Source of the DNA: JBEVOS01 sp964563395
GTDB taxonomy: Bacteria; Pseudomonadota; Alphaproteobacteria; Caulobacterales; Aquidulcibacteraceae
DNA length: 64,000 nucleotides
NCBI GenBank assembly: GCA_964563395.1
Contig: CAZLWK010000002.1
Location: 62,001-126,000, forward strand
Reading direction: 5' to 3'
Shown here: in pieces, positions 6,998-15,464 of the stretch
Numbering within the stretch: the stretch's first letter is position 1
How the letters are laid out: every line of letters begins with the position of its first letter
Made by a program: the position numbers and the translations under genes
The notes under the pieces: generated by a model
Seen by the model: the letters and a program-made list of their open reading frames with translations, nothing else
Databases searched by the model: none
Told to the model about the DNA's origin: nothing

Positions 6998-8656
6998 TTA
7001 ACCGGCCTTGCCGCCGAGGTCCCAATCCTGCCAGAGCACGCGCACGAGCCGCTCATGGCGCTCATCGAGCGCGCGCGGCGTCCATTCCAGGATCGGCTTG
7101 ATGTCGCGCGTGATGGCGCGTTCGGGATAGCCGCGATTGAAATAAAAGTCCCGCTTGTCGGGATAGGGTTTGTTGCCGGCTTCGTCGTTCTGCCGATCGG
7201 TGAGCAGCACGTAATTGCCGAGCAGATTGGCGTATTCGCCGTAATCGCTGACGCTGGCGAATTGCTGGCGCCACCAGGGCGTGGGCGTGGCCGGCAAGAC
7301 ATGCTCCACGCAGGCGTCGGCATGGATCGTGAGCACCTCCCCCATCGCCGCGTTGACGCGCAACACCAGATAGCGGCGCAGCGGCTTGCGCGACGAAGGC
7401 TGGGCGACATTGTTGCGCAATTCGCGCTGCATGCGCGGGGTCAATTCCAGCGCCGCCTCGATCTGCTTTTCATCGTCGAGATGGGCCAGCACGCGCTGGG
7501 GCCTGGTGCGCTGCGATTTGGTGTCCACCGCATTCAGCACGCAGGCGCAGATGAAGCGCTCATAGATCTGGAAAAAGCGCTGCGCCTTGGCGCGCTCGCC
7601 TGGCCCATGCGCGACGAGATAGGCGATGGCCAACGGCTCCCACCGCTCGGGCGCGACGAGATGCAGGCAGCGCACGCGGCGATTGATGTCGGCGCTGTCG
7701 ACGCCCGCCGCCACCGCGCCATGCACGAGCTCCAGGAACGCCTCGCCGTGACGCGGCAGCCATTCGGTGAAGAATTTCCTCACGCTGATGCGCCGCTCGA
7801 TCGTATCGACGAGCGCGGCGACATCGCCCGGCGAGATGATCGGCCCGGCCCGCAAGAGCAGCGGCATGTAGTGCAAAAGGCGCGCGAAATTATCGCGCCC
7901 CGCGCGCTCCTCGTAATGGTCCCAGATTCGCGCGCCCTCGCGCACCTCCTCGGGCGAGAGCCCATCCTTCAACAAGGCGCCCTTGACGATGTCGGCGGGC
8001 GAGAGCGGCTTGCCGCGATTGTGCATCGTCTCGAACACGGTGGCCGCGCCGCCGATCTCATCAGCGTCGATCACATTGAACGTGGCGCAGCGCGCAATGT
8101 AGCGCACGAAGGCGGTGAGCTCGGCGTCGTTCATTTCATCGGGGCCGAGTTCGCCGCGGATGCATTCGGCGGCGGCGGCGAGCGCTTCTTGCGCTTCGTT
8201 TTGAAACGGCTTCTTGAGCGCGGCCATGTCGTCGATGCGGCCGGGCGTGTGCACCCAGCGCTCATAGAAGGGCGCGTCGGCGGGGCGCAGGCGGATGCGC
8301 CCCACCGTGCCGCCGGCGATGATCAATGTCTGCAATTGCGCGGCGAGCTGGGGCAGACGATCGCGCGCATAGGCGAGAAGAATGGTGAGCGTGGTGAGCC
8401 GCTGCTGGCCGTCGCAAATATCGAGAAAGCGCAGGCCTTCCTTCACGAACACGATCTGGCCGATGAAATAATAGGAGGCTTTGCGCAGGAAGGCGGCGCG
8501 CAAATCCTCAATGAGCTTGGCCACCTCCTCCACGCCCCACGTATAGGGCCGTTGAAACGGCGGCATGCGCATCGTGTAGGGGCGCGAGAGAATGCCGGCG
8601 AGATTCATCACCTCGGCCTCAAGGCCGATCGGCTTGTCCCCGAACGCGTTGGCCAT
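6998..8656 (-). CDS. DUF262/DUF1524 (GmrSD/BrxU-type) protein
   Basis: A 552-residue protein with an N-terminal DUF262 domain: PPFQRPYTW at 32-40 and the NTP-binding DGQQRLTTL at 82-90. Its C-terminal DUF1524-like HNH-type nuclease domain has VEHVLP at about 450-455, then LLGNYVLL and a later NKPYPDKR. This arrangement is found in GmrSD, BrxU and SspE, restriction factors that cut modified foreign DNA in an NTP-dependent way, so a role in phage defence is plausible. No methyltransferase or DNA-modification gene is nearby, which fits a modification-dependent (type IV) mode. It is the first gene of an apparent two-gene operon with the zinc-phospholipase-like gene. Confidence 0.82.
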   Translation of the reverse strand: MANAFGDKPIGLEAEVMNLAGILSRPYTMRMPPFQRPYTWGVEEVAKLIEDLRAAFLRKASYYFIGQIVFVKEGLRFLDICDGQQRLTTLTILLAYARDRLPQLAAQLQTLIIAGGTVGRIRLRPADAPFYERWVHTPGRIDDMAALKKPFQNEAQEALAAAAECIRGELGPDEMNDAELTAFVRYIARCATFNVIDADEIGGAATVFETMHNRGKPLSPADIVKGALLKDGLSPEEVREGARIWDHYEERAGRDNFARLLHYMPLLLRAGPIISPGDVAALVDTIERRISVRKFFTEWLPRHGEAFLELVHGAVAAGVDSADINRRVRCLHLVAPERWEPLAIAYLVAHGPGERAKAQRFFQIYERFICACVLNAVDTKSQRTRPQRVLAHLDDEKQIEAALELTPRMQRELRNNVAQPSSRKPLRRYLVLRVNAAMGEVLTIHADACVEHVLPATPTPWWRQQFASVSDYGEYANLLGNYVLLTDRQNDEAGNKPYPDKRDFYFNRGYPERAITRDIKPILEWTPRALDERHERLVRVLWQDWDLGGKAG

Positions 8657-8740
8657 GCGTGTCCCCTCGATCGGCCGGATGCTAGGCGCCTCGTTACGAT
8701 GTGGAAAGGATAGGCCCGCGCGAATTCGCCGCCGTCGCTT

Positions 8741-9520
8741 TCAAGTGACAGGCGCCGACGCAAGCGTTGCGAAGCCGCGCGCGGCGAAGGCGCCGGCGAG
8801 GCGCGGCGCGGGCGCGGTCAAAAGCGCCGCCTCCGGCCGGGACGGGCCGCCCTCGCGAAGATCCAACAGATCGGCCACGCGGCGCGCGATCGCCGCGCCG
8901 GAGGACAGCCAGGCGCAGGGGCGCGGCGCGGCGGCGGCGAGTTCGGCCTCCAACAAGGGAAAATGCGTGCATGCGAGCGCGACGACGTCGATCGGCGCAT
9001 CGTCCGCGAACAGCGCATCGACCGCCTCCCTGATCGCGGCCTCGTCGATGGGCGCGCCGGCCAGCTTGGCCTCGGCGGCGGCGACGAGCGCGGTGGAGCC
9101 GACACGCACCACCCGCACGCCGGCGGCGAAGCGCGCGATGAGATCGTCGGTATAGGGCCGCCGGATCGTCGCGGGCGTGGCGAGGAGCCCGATGATTCCG
9201 GTGCGCGTGAGCGCCGCCGCCGGCTTGATCGGCGGCACCACGCCGACGATCGGAACGGACGTCGCCGCGCGCACGGCGTCGAGCGCGATGGTGGAGGCGG
9301 TGTTGCAGGCGAGCACGATGAGATCGGGCGCGCGCGCGTCGGTGAGCGCCGCGATCAGCGCGGGCACGCGCGCGCGCAGCGCGGCGTCCGACTTATCCCC
9401 ATAGGGCAGCCACGCATTGTCCGCCGCGTAATCAAGCGCGACCGGAATCCGCGCCGCCACGATCGCGTCGAGCACGCTCAAACCGCCGACGCCGGAATCG
9501 AACACGAGCACGCGCTTCAT
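8741..9520 (-). CDS. murI: Glutamate racemase
   Basis: A 259-residue enzyme that converts L-glutamate to D-glutamate for peptidoglycan synthesis in the cytoplasm. The family signatures are present: DSGVGGLSVL at the N-terminus, the first catalytic cysteine in LACNTAST and the second in ALACTHFPLL. The C-terminal region is a little shorter than in E. coli. The start at 9520 is chosen because GGGAGG lies eight bases upstream and the protein then begins MKRVLVFDSG, as homologues do. The longer in-frame start adds a Gly/Ala-rich octapeptide with no support. Confidence 0.93.
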   Translation of the reverse strand: MKRVLVFDSGVGGLSVLDAIVAARIPVALDYAADNAWLPYGDKSDAALRARVPALIAALTDARAPDLIVLACNTASTIALDAVRAATSVPIVGVVPPIKPAAALTRTGIIGLLATPATIRRPYTDDLIARFAAGVRVVRVGSTALVAAAEAKLAGAPIDEAAIREAVDALFADDAPIDVVALACTHFPLLEAELAAAAPRPCAWLSSGAAIARRVADLLDLREGGPSRPEAALLTAPAPRLAGAFAARGFATLASAPVT

Positions 9521-9788
9521 CGCGCCGGCGCCTCCCGCGCGCACTGCGCGCCGCGCTTGGACAAATGAGAGGAAGGGCTTAGCATCGATTTGAAATGGTT
9601 AACGATTCGGCGGAGTAAAGTTTTAGAAAGGCGCGCCAAAACGGGGCGCCTCAACATTCCTGTGCACTATTTGGTAATCATGTTCCCCAGAATGGTCCTT
9701 TGAGCTAATCGGGTCGCCTGGGGTTCATAGCACAACCGAATCGCCGCCTGCTCAGCGGGCGGTTAGGTGAAGCGAACTGGGGTCTGAC

Positions 9789-10760
9789 ATGAGCAAGATC
9801 GGCACTTCCTCCGTCGTCTTCGTGACGCTTTCGGGCTTGTTCTGGGGCGGCTGGGCGGTCGGCTCGCAAACGCCGCAAGGTCAGGAAGCCCTGGCCAACG
9901 CCTACGAGGCGTACGCCACGCAGCAGGCCGCCGCCAACGAGGACATGTTCGCGCCGAACGCGCTGCGCGCCCTGGTCTGCAGCACCAGCGGCCACGCGCT
10001 CGAAGCGGCGCGCGAATCGCGCCCCTGCCTCGCCGTCGCCGCCGCCGGCCGCCTGTTCATCGTCGACGCCGGCTCCGGCGCCGCCGACGCGCTTGAGCGC
10101 CGCAATGTTTCGCTGGGCCGCCTCGAAGCGGTTCTGCTCACCGGCGCGGACATCACGCGCTCGGTCAATCTTGATGAGCTCTACGCGCAATCGGAAGGCG
10201 CGCGCACCACGTCGCTCTTGCCGGTCTATGGCCCGGCGGACGCGCAGCGCCTCGTCGAAGGGCTCAACACCGCCGCCGGCATGGATGGGATCAGCCGCGG
10301 CCTGCAGGCCTGGGGCCCAGCGCCCGAGCCGGGCCGCTCCGTGATCGTGTTCGAGGGCGACGGCCTCATCGTCTCGGCCTTCACCACGCAGCAGGACGCC
10401 TTCGAAGGCCGCGTCGGCTATCGCTTCGATTATGGCGGCCGCTCGCTCGTGGTCGGTGGCGACGGCCGCGCCGAATGGGCGAGCGCGGCGACCGACGCCG
10501 ACGTCGTGCTGCACGGCGCGCAATCGGAGGCCTTCGCGCACCTGCATCAGGGCGGCGCCACGATCGCGGAGGTCGCGCGCGAAGCCCGCGCCGCGAACGC
10601 CGGCATGGTGGTGCTCAGCGCCGCCGACGACGCGCTCTCCGCCGCCATGCAGCGCAGCGAAGCGCGCGCCAATGGGCTCGACAGCATTGTCGCCGGCCGC
10701 GACGGCATGATGCTGGAACTGCCCTTCGGCGACGACGCGGTGAACGTGCGCCCGCTTTAA
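9789..10760 (+). CDS. Membrane-anchored metallo-beta-lactamase-fold protein without metal ligands
   Basis: A 323-residue protein with one N-terminal hydrophobic segment (about residues 8-25) acting as an anchor or uncleaved signal. The rest follows the RNase Z/arylsulfatase-type metallo-beta-lactamase layout: LFIVDAGSGAADALERR, then a strand, then YRFDYGGRSLVVGGDG and ADVVLHGA. The expected T-H-x-H-x-D-H motif is replaced by LTGADITR (about 117-124). The later histidines are also absent (HGA for HEA, LSAADD for LTHF). It is therefore probably a catalytically dead member acting as a binding or structural protein in the periplasm. The assignment rests on pattern alignment only. Confidence 0.65.
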   Translation: MSKIGTSSVVFVTLSGLFWGGWAVGSQTPQGQEALANAYEAYATQQAAANEDMFAPNALRALVCSTSGHALEAARESRPCLAVAAAGRLFIVDAGSGAADALERRNVSLGRLEAVLLTGADITRSVNLDELYAQSEGARTTSLLPVYGPADAQRLVEGLNTAAGMDGISRGLQAWGPAPEPGRSVIVFEGDGLIVSAFTTQQDAFEGRVGYRFDYGGRSLVVGGDGRAEWASAATDADVVLHGAQSEAFAHLHQGGATIAEVAREARAANAGMVVLSAADDALSAAMQRSEARANGLDSIVAGRDGMMLELPFGDDAVNVRPL

Positions 10761-10766
10761 ATCTCC

Positions 10767-10874
10767 CGTCATCCCGGACAGCGCACAGCGCTGATCCGGG
10801 ACCCAAAGCCCACGCAGCGACTTCGCCCCTGGGTTCCGGGTCTCCGCCGCTGTGCGGCTTCCCTCGGAATGACG
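10767..10874. repeat. Intergenic REP-like palindromic element
   Basis: The element begins CGTCATCCCGG and ends CCTCGGAATGACG. Internal complementary blocks (ATCCGGGACCCAAAG against CTGGGTTCCGGGT) give a branched hairpin. Elements of this CGTCATCC...GGAATGACG type are common between genes in alphaproteobacteria. It fills most of the gap between the preceding gene and rsmB. Confidence 0.8.
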
Positions 10875-10906
10875 TATCAAGGCGCATCGCTTAGACAGCG
10901 CGCGTC

Positions 10907-12181
10907 ATGACAGCTTCTCCAAGCCAGCTTGCGCGCCGCGCCGCCGCCGATCTCGTGCTCGAGGTCGCCGCGCGCGGTCACACGCTGGAGGATGCGTTCG
11001 CGCGCAGCGCGGCGTTCAACGCGCTCAGCGGGCGCGACCGCGGCTTCGCGCGCGCGATCGCGTCCGCCACCTTGCGCCGCCTTGGCGGGATCGACGCGGT
11101 GCTGGCGCGTTTCCTCGATAAGCCCCTGCCCGAGAGCGCGCCCGCCGCCACGGCGCTCCTGCGCACCGGCGCGGCCCAAATCCTGGTGCTCGGCACGCCG
11201 GCGCACGCGGCGGTGTCCGAAACGGTGGCGCTGGCGCGCGCGCATCGCGGGCTCGCGGGCTTCGCCGGCCTGATGAACGCCGTGCTGCGGCGCGTGGCGG
11301 GCGAGGGTTCGGCGCTGCTCGCCGCGCAGCCGCCGGGCGCCGATCTGCCGGCCTGGCTCTATACGCGCTGGCGCGCGGCCTATGGCGATGAAGACGCCGC
11401 CGCGATCGCGCGCGCGCTCCAGGCCGAACCGCCGCTCGATCTGACCATGAAGGCCGCGCCCCCGCCGAGCCTGCCAGGCGCGACGACGCCGACCGGGAGC
11501 TGGCGCCTGCCGGCCGCGCACGATGCGGTGGAGGCGTTGGCCGGCTTCGCCGAGGGGGATTGGTGGGTTCAGGACGCCGCCGCCGCGCTGCCGGCGCGGC
11601 TCCTCGGCGACGTGCGCGGCAAGACGGTGCTGGATCTGTGCGCCGCGCCGGGCGGCAAGACGCTGCAGCTCGCCGCAGCCGGCGCGCGCGTCACCGCGCT
11701 CGACAAGGATGCGCAGCGCCTCGCGCGCCTGCGCGAGAACCTCGCCCGCACCGGCCTTGCGGCCGACATCGTCACGGCGGACGCGCTGGACTGGGCCGCG
11801 CCCGCGGACTTCGACGCCGTGCTGCTCGACGCGCCCTGCACCGCGACCGGCACGATCCGGCGCCATCCGGACATTCCCTGGCTGCGCCGGCCGAGCGACG
11901 TGGCTGCGCTCGCGGCGCTGCAGGGCCAATTGCTCGCGCGCGCGGCGGATTTCCTGAAGCCGGACGGAACGATGGTCTATGCGGTCTGCTCGCTGGAGCC
12001 GGAGGAAGGGCCCGGCGTGGCGGCCAAGGCGGGCCCCGCCCTGCGGCGCGATCCGCTGCGCGCGGAGGAGGCGCCCGCGCCTTTCGTGACGGAGGACGGC
12101 GCGCTGCGCACCCTGCCCGCGCATTGGCCCGAGATTGGCGGCCTCGACGGCTTTTACGCGGCGCGTTTCATCCGCGTTTGA
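10907..12181 (+). CDS. rsmB: 16S rRNA (cytosine-967 C5)-methyltransferase
   Basis: A 424-residue protein with an N-terminal NusB-like RNA-binding domain (about 1-140) and a C-terminal SAM-dependent methyltransferase domain. The SAM site is DLCAAPGGKTLQLA. The two catalytic cysteine motifs are LLDAPCTATGTIRRHPD and YAVCSLEPEEG. This matches RsmB (Sun/Fmu), which methylates C967 of 16S rRNA. The length is that of the family. It heads a plus-strand run with rpe, a heparinase-like gene and purH, with a toxin-antitoxin pair inserted between rsmB and rpe. Confidence 0.92.
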   Translation: MTASPSQLARRAAADLVLEVAARGHTLEDAFARSAAFNALSGRDRGFARAIASATLRRLGGIDAVLARFLDKPLPESAPAATALLRTGAAQILVLGTPAHAAVSETVALARAHRGLAGFAGLMNAVLRRVAGEGSALLAAQPPGADLPAWLYTRWRAAYGDEDAAAIARALQAEPPLDLTMKAAPPPSLPGATTPTGSWRLPAAHDAVEALAGFAEGDWWVQDAAAALPARLLGDVRGKTVLDLCAAPGGKTLQLAAAGARVTALDKDAQRLARLRENLARTGLAADIVTADALDWAAPADFDAVLLDAPCTATGTIRRHPDIPWLRRPSDVAALAALQGQLLARAADFLKPDGTMVYAVCSLEPEEGPGVAAKAGPALRRDPLRAEEAPAPFVTEDGALRTLPAHWPEIGGLDGFYAARFIRV

Positions 12182-12188
12182 GGGCACA

Positions 12189-12216
12189 TTGACTTTCTAC
12201 GCCAATGACGTAGTTT
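12189..12216 (+). promoter_or_regulatory. Putative promoter/operator of the HigBA-like module
   Basis: TTGACT at 12189-12194 and TAGTTT at 12211-12216 are separated by 16 bases, a plausible sigma-70 promoter. An inverted repeat (CTACG at 12197-12201, CGTAG at 12209-12213) lies between the two elements, as expected for autorepression by the antitoxin. The predicted transcription start falls at or next to the GTG start codon at 12223. Confidence 0.5.
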
Positions 12217-12222
12217 GGGCGG

Positions 12223-12573
12223 GTGGGATTGGTCACCATCGTGGAGCTGCCTGGCTTTATCCGCGATGCGGAGGCGGGGCTGCCCGCTGATGAGCTCGAT
12301 GCGCTCAAGCTCCATCTCGCGGCCAACCCGAAGGCGGGCGATGTGGTCCCGGGCACGGGCGGCCTGCGCAAGCTCCGCTGGGCCGCCTCAGGTCGCGGCA
12401 AACGCGGCGGCGCACGCATCGTCTATTTTTTTCATAATGCACGGATGCCGCTGTTTCTGATCGCGTTGTTCACGAAGAATGAAAAATCCGACCTGTCTCC
12501 GGACGAGCGCAAGGCGGCGGCGAAGCTGGCCGCGGCGCTGGTCGAAGCCTATCTGCCGAAGGAGCCGAAATAG
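12223..12573 (+). CDS. RelE/HigB-like toxin of a type II toxin-antitoxin pair
   Basis: A 116-residue protein starting with GTG. It has the HigB2/RelE-type pattern: GDVVPGTGGLRKLRW, then GARIVYFFHN and FLIALFTKNEKSDLSPDE. The central K-x-R-W and the RxxY-F-type strand are as in the family. Toxins of this kind cleave mRNA on the ribosome. The stop codon is followed immediately by the ATG of the XRE antitoxin gene, so the order is toxin first, as in higBA. Activity has not been shown. Confidence 0.88.
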   Translation: MGLVTIVELPGFIRDAEAGLPADELDALKLHLAANPKAGDVVPGTGGLRKLRWAASGRGKRGGARIVYFFHNARMPLFLIALFTKNEKSDLSPDERKAAAKLAAALVEAYLPKEPK

Positions 12574-12906
12574 ATGAGCAAGGCCGGCGAAAAGGTGATC
12601 CAAGGACTTGAGGAGGCCCTCCAGCACGCGCGCGGCGGACATATCGGCGCGCGAGTCTGGCACGCGCAGGACGTCGCCGCGATCCGCGCCAAGCTCGGAC
12701 TGACGCAAGCGGCCTTCGCCGAGCAATTCGGCGTCAGCGTCGGCACGCTGCGGAATTGGGAGCAAGGTCTGCGCTTGCCGGAGGGCCCAGCGCGGACGTT
12801 GCTCACCATCATCGACAAGGAGCCGGCGGCGGTGGCTCGCGCCCTGTCAACGCGCCCGCCGGCCAAGCGAGCGACGCCGAAGCGCAACCTGCGCAAACGG
12901 GCTTGA
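12574..12906 (+). CDS. XRE-family antitoxin (HigA/NadS-like)
   Basis: A 110-residue protein with a helix-turn-helix at about residues 38-75 (AAIRAKLGLTQAAFAEQFGV then SVGTLRNWEQGLRLP) and a basic, Pro/Arg-rich C-terminal tail. It should neutralise the toxin encoded directly upstream and repress the shared promoter. The genes abut with no spacer, implying translational coupling. Confidence 0.88.
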   Translation: MSKAGEKVIQGLEEALQHARGGHIGARVWHAQDVAAIRAKLGLTQAAFAEQFGVSVGTLRNWEQGLRLPEGPARTLLTIIDKEPAAVARALSTRPPAKRATPKRNLRKRA

Positions 12907-12950
12907 TCGGCGTCCTTGCGCGCCCCCGAGAGCATCGCTAGTCACGAGGC

Positions 12951-13610
12951 ATGGCGCGTGTGTTGATTGCGCCGTCGATCCTATCGGCGGATTTCGCCAG
13001 GCTCGGCGAAGAGGTGCGCGCGGCGGAGGCCGCCGGCGCCGACATGATCCATGTCGATGTGATGGACGGGCATTTCGTGCCCAATCTCACGATCGGGCCG
13101 ATGGTGGTGAAGGCGCTGCGCCCCCACGCCAAGACGCCGCTCGACGTGCATCTGATGATCGCGCCGGTCGATCCGTTCATCCAGGCGTTTCGCGACGCCG
13201 GCGCCGACATCATCACTTTCCACCCAGAAGCCGGCCCGCACGCGCACCGCACCGCCCAGGCGATCAAGGCGAGCGGCGCCAAGGCGGGCGTGTCGCTCAA
13301 TCCCGGAACGCCGGCGAAGATGCTGGATTATCTGATCGAGGACATCGATCTCGTCTTGATCATGAGCGTCAATCCCGGCTTTGGCGGGCAGAAGTTCATC
13401 GACAGCCAGCTGCGCAAGATCGAAGCCGTGCGCGCGATGATCGACAAGAGCGGGCGCGACATCATCCTTGAGGTGGATGGCGGCGTGAACGCGGAAACCG
13501 CCCCGCGCGTGATCGCGGCGGGCGCCACCGCCCTGGTGGCAGGCGCGGCCGTCTTCACCGGCGATCCGCGCGACTATTCCGCCAACATCAAGCGCCTCAG
13601 GCCGGCGTGA
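12951..13610 (+). CDS. rpe: Ribulose-phosphate 3-epimerase
   Basis: A 219-residue TIM-barrel enzyme that interconverts ribulose-5-phosphate and xylulose-5-phosphate in the pentose-phosphate pathway. The metal-binding motifs are clear: APSILSADF, HVDVMDGHFVPNLTIGP, LDVHLMI, MSVNPGFGGQKFI and EVDGGVN. The length is normal. The stop overlaps the GTG start of the heparinase-like gene by 4 bases, so the two are probably co-translated. Confidence 0.95.
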   Translation: MARVLIAPSILSADFARLGEEVRAAEAAGADMIHVDVMDGHFVPNLTIGPMVVKALRPHAKTPLDVHLMIAPVDPFIQAFRDAGADIITFHPEAGPHAHRTAQAIKASGAKAGVSLNPGTPAKMLDYLIEDIDLVLIMSVNPGFGGQKFIDSQLRKIEAVRAMIDKSGRDIILEVDGGVNAETAPRVIAAGATALVAGAAVFTGDPRDYSANIKRLRPA

Positions 13611-15307
13611 GCGCGGCCGCCGACGATCCCCCTTGGCGCCTCTTCCGCACGGGCCGCGCGCCGGAAGCCGATCCCTGGCGCGCCAATCCCTTCTACCGCA
13701 TCCGCCTCGGCGACAGCGCCCCGCACCGCATCGCCGCCTTCGGCCACGATCCGCGCATCGGCGACATTCAGCGCGGGCGTGAGCTCTATCGCGGCCATTG
13801 GCGCATCGTGGCGGAAAAGCTGCCGATGGAGCGCGATATTCCGTGGGGCATCACCGCCCCGTCCAAGCATTTCGCCGCGCGCCTGCACGCGTTTTCCTGG
13901 CTGGTCGATCTGGCCGCGCTCGGCCCCGACGCGCGCGAACGCATCGCGCTGCTGATCGAAACCTGGGTGGAAGCCTATGGCGAATGGGAGGATTTCGCCT
14001 GGGACGCGGAGATCGCGGCTGAGCGGCTGTTCGCTTGGCTTTGCCATGGGCGCGCCGCGTTCGAGGCGGGCGACCCGGCGTTGCGGCCCGCGCTCATGCG
14101 CTGCGCGGCGCGGCATGCGAAATTGCTCTCGCTGGCGCAGCATGATCTCGATGAGCGGCCGCTGGCGAAGATCAAGGCGGGCGCGGCTCTGGTGCTGGCT
14201 GGCTGCGCCGGCTTTCCCGACGCGCAGCGCCTGCGCGATCTGGGCGAGGAAATCCTGATCGAGGCGCTGGCGAAGCAATTCCTGGCCGACGGCGCGCATC
14301 AATCGCGCGCGCCCGAAGCGCTTGCGGAAGCGTTCTTCGATCTCGTCACCGCGGCCGACGCCTTGACGCGCGCCGGCGCGGAGAGCGTGCGCGGCTTGTT
14401 CGACGCGCTGCCGCGCCTCGCCGACATGCTGCGCTTCTTCCGCCATGGCGACGGCGCGCTCGCCTGCTTCCATGGCGGCGGCGAGGCGAGCGCCTCCTCG
14501 ATCAAACGCGCGCTCGATGCGGTGAAGGGCCCAGTGCGCGGCTTTCAATTCGCCACGCAGGCCGCCTATCAGCGCCTGACCGCGCAAGACGTGACGGTGC
14601 TGTTCGACGTGGGCGCGGCCCCGCCCTTTCTTTATGGCGAGCGCGCGCATGCGGGCGCGCTGGCGTTCGAATTGTCGTGCGGGCCTGAGCGCCTGATCGT
14701 CAATGTCGGGGCGAGCCGCGATCTGGAGCCGGACGGACGCGCCGCCGCGCGCACCACCAACGCCCATTCGGCTCTGATCCTCAATGACGCGCTCTCCTGC
14801 CGCCAGGAGGGACGCGGGCGCGCGGGCGTGCGCTTCGCCGGCCCCGGCGTCGACGACGTGCGCCGCAGCGAGGACGATGACGGGATCACTATCCAGGGCC
14901 GCCATGACGGCTATCGCACGCAATATGGCCTGCTGCACCGGCGCTATCTCTTCCTCGATCATGCCGCGCGCAATCTGCGCGGCATCGACGAATTGATCCG
15001 GCCCACGCGGCAGAAATCGCCCAACAGCAACACGCCCATTCCGTACGCGGTGCGGTTTCACCTGCATCCGGACGTGCGCGCCGGCCTGATCGAAAATCAG
15101 ATGATCGCGCTGGAGACGCCGACGGGCTTGCGCTGGCGGTTCCGCACCGATGCGCCGCACGTGGCGCTGATGGAATCGGCCTATTGGGGCGGGCGCGCCG
15201 CGCCGCAGGACACCCAGCAGATCGTGCTCTCCGGCCATGCCGACCCGATGGGCCATGGCCTTGGGCCCCCCAACCGTATCCGCTGGGCGTTCGCGCGGGG
15301 GGAGTGA
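13607..15307 (+). CDS. Heparinase II/III family protein
   Basis: A 566-residue protein. An N-terminal alpha-helical toroid (about 60-300) has the ERLFAWL and LDERPLAKI patterns. It is followed by a C-terminal beta-sandwich typical of heparinase II/III-like proteins (HSALILND, FLDHAARNLRGIDELI, RFHLHPDV). No signal peptide is seen. In many alphaproteobacteria this gene sits between rsmB/rpe and purH, and its substrate is unknown despite the polysaccharide-lyase name. It starts with GTG in a 4-base overlap with rpe. Confidence 0.88.
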   Translation: MSAAADDPPWRLFRTGRAPEADPWRANPFYRIRLGDSAPHRIAAFGHDPRIGDIQRGRELYRGHWRIVAEKLPMERDIPWGITAPSKHFAARLHAFSWLVDLAALGPDARERIALLIETWVEAYGEWEDFAWDAEIAAERLFAWLCHGRAAFEAGDPALRPALMRCAARHAKLLSLAQHDLDERPLAKIKAGAALVLAGCAGFPDAQRLRDLGEEILIEALAKQFLADGAHQSRAPEALAEAFFDLVTAADALTRAGAESVRGLFDALPRLADMLRFFRHGDGALACFHGGGEASASSIKRALDAVKGPVRGFQFATQAAYQRLTAQDVTVLFDVGAAPPFLYGERAHAGALAFELSCGPERLIVNVGASRDLEPDGRAAARTTNAHSALILNDALSCRQEGRGRAGVRFAGPGVDDVRRSEDDDGITIQGRHDGYRTQYGLLHRRYLFLDHAARNLRGIDELIRPTRQKSPNSNTPIPYAVRFHLHPDVRAGLIENQMIALETPTGLRWRFRTDAPHVALMESAYWGGRAAPQDTQQIVLSGHADPMGHGLGPPNRIRWAFARGE

Positions 15308-15317
15308 GACGTATTTG

Positions 15318-15416
15318 CTCCCCCATTTACGGGGGAGCTGTCATGCGCAGCATGACTGAGGGGGCCCCCTCCGACCTCACTGCGTTCGGCCACCTCCCCC
15401 GCAAGCGGGGGAGGAA
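15318..15416. repeat. Intergenic repeat, copy 1 (CTCCCCC...GGGGGAG type)
   Basis: The element has two hairpins: CTCCCCC-atttac-GGGGGAG at the left end and CCTCCCCCGC-aa-GCGGGGGAGG at the right, with a GGGGGCC/CCTCCG block between them. The same block order recurs at 17801-17914 in the same orientation, so the two copies bracket purH and the following gene. Confidence 0.8.
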
Positions 15417-15464
15417 GGTCGCAGCGCTCGCATCCCCCGCTGAGCGCCGTTAAACCAGCGATCC

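Noticed and set aside
5259..8713. Two plus-strand frames of more than 550 residues opposite the phospholipase-like and DUF262 genes
   Set aside because: They mirror the minus-strand genes, are Arg/His-rich and carry no motifs. The minus-strand proteins have recognisable domains.
10767..10874. Possible small RNA or terminator between the metallo-beta-lactamase-fold gene and rsmB
   Set aside because: The palindromic blocks fit a REP-like repeat. There is no T run after the hairpins.
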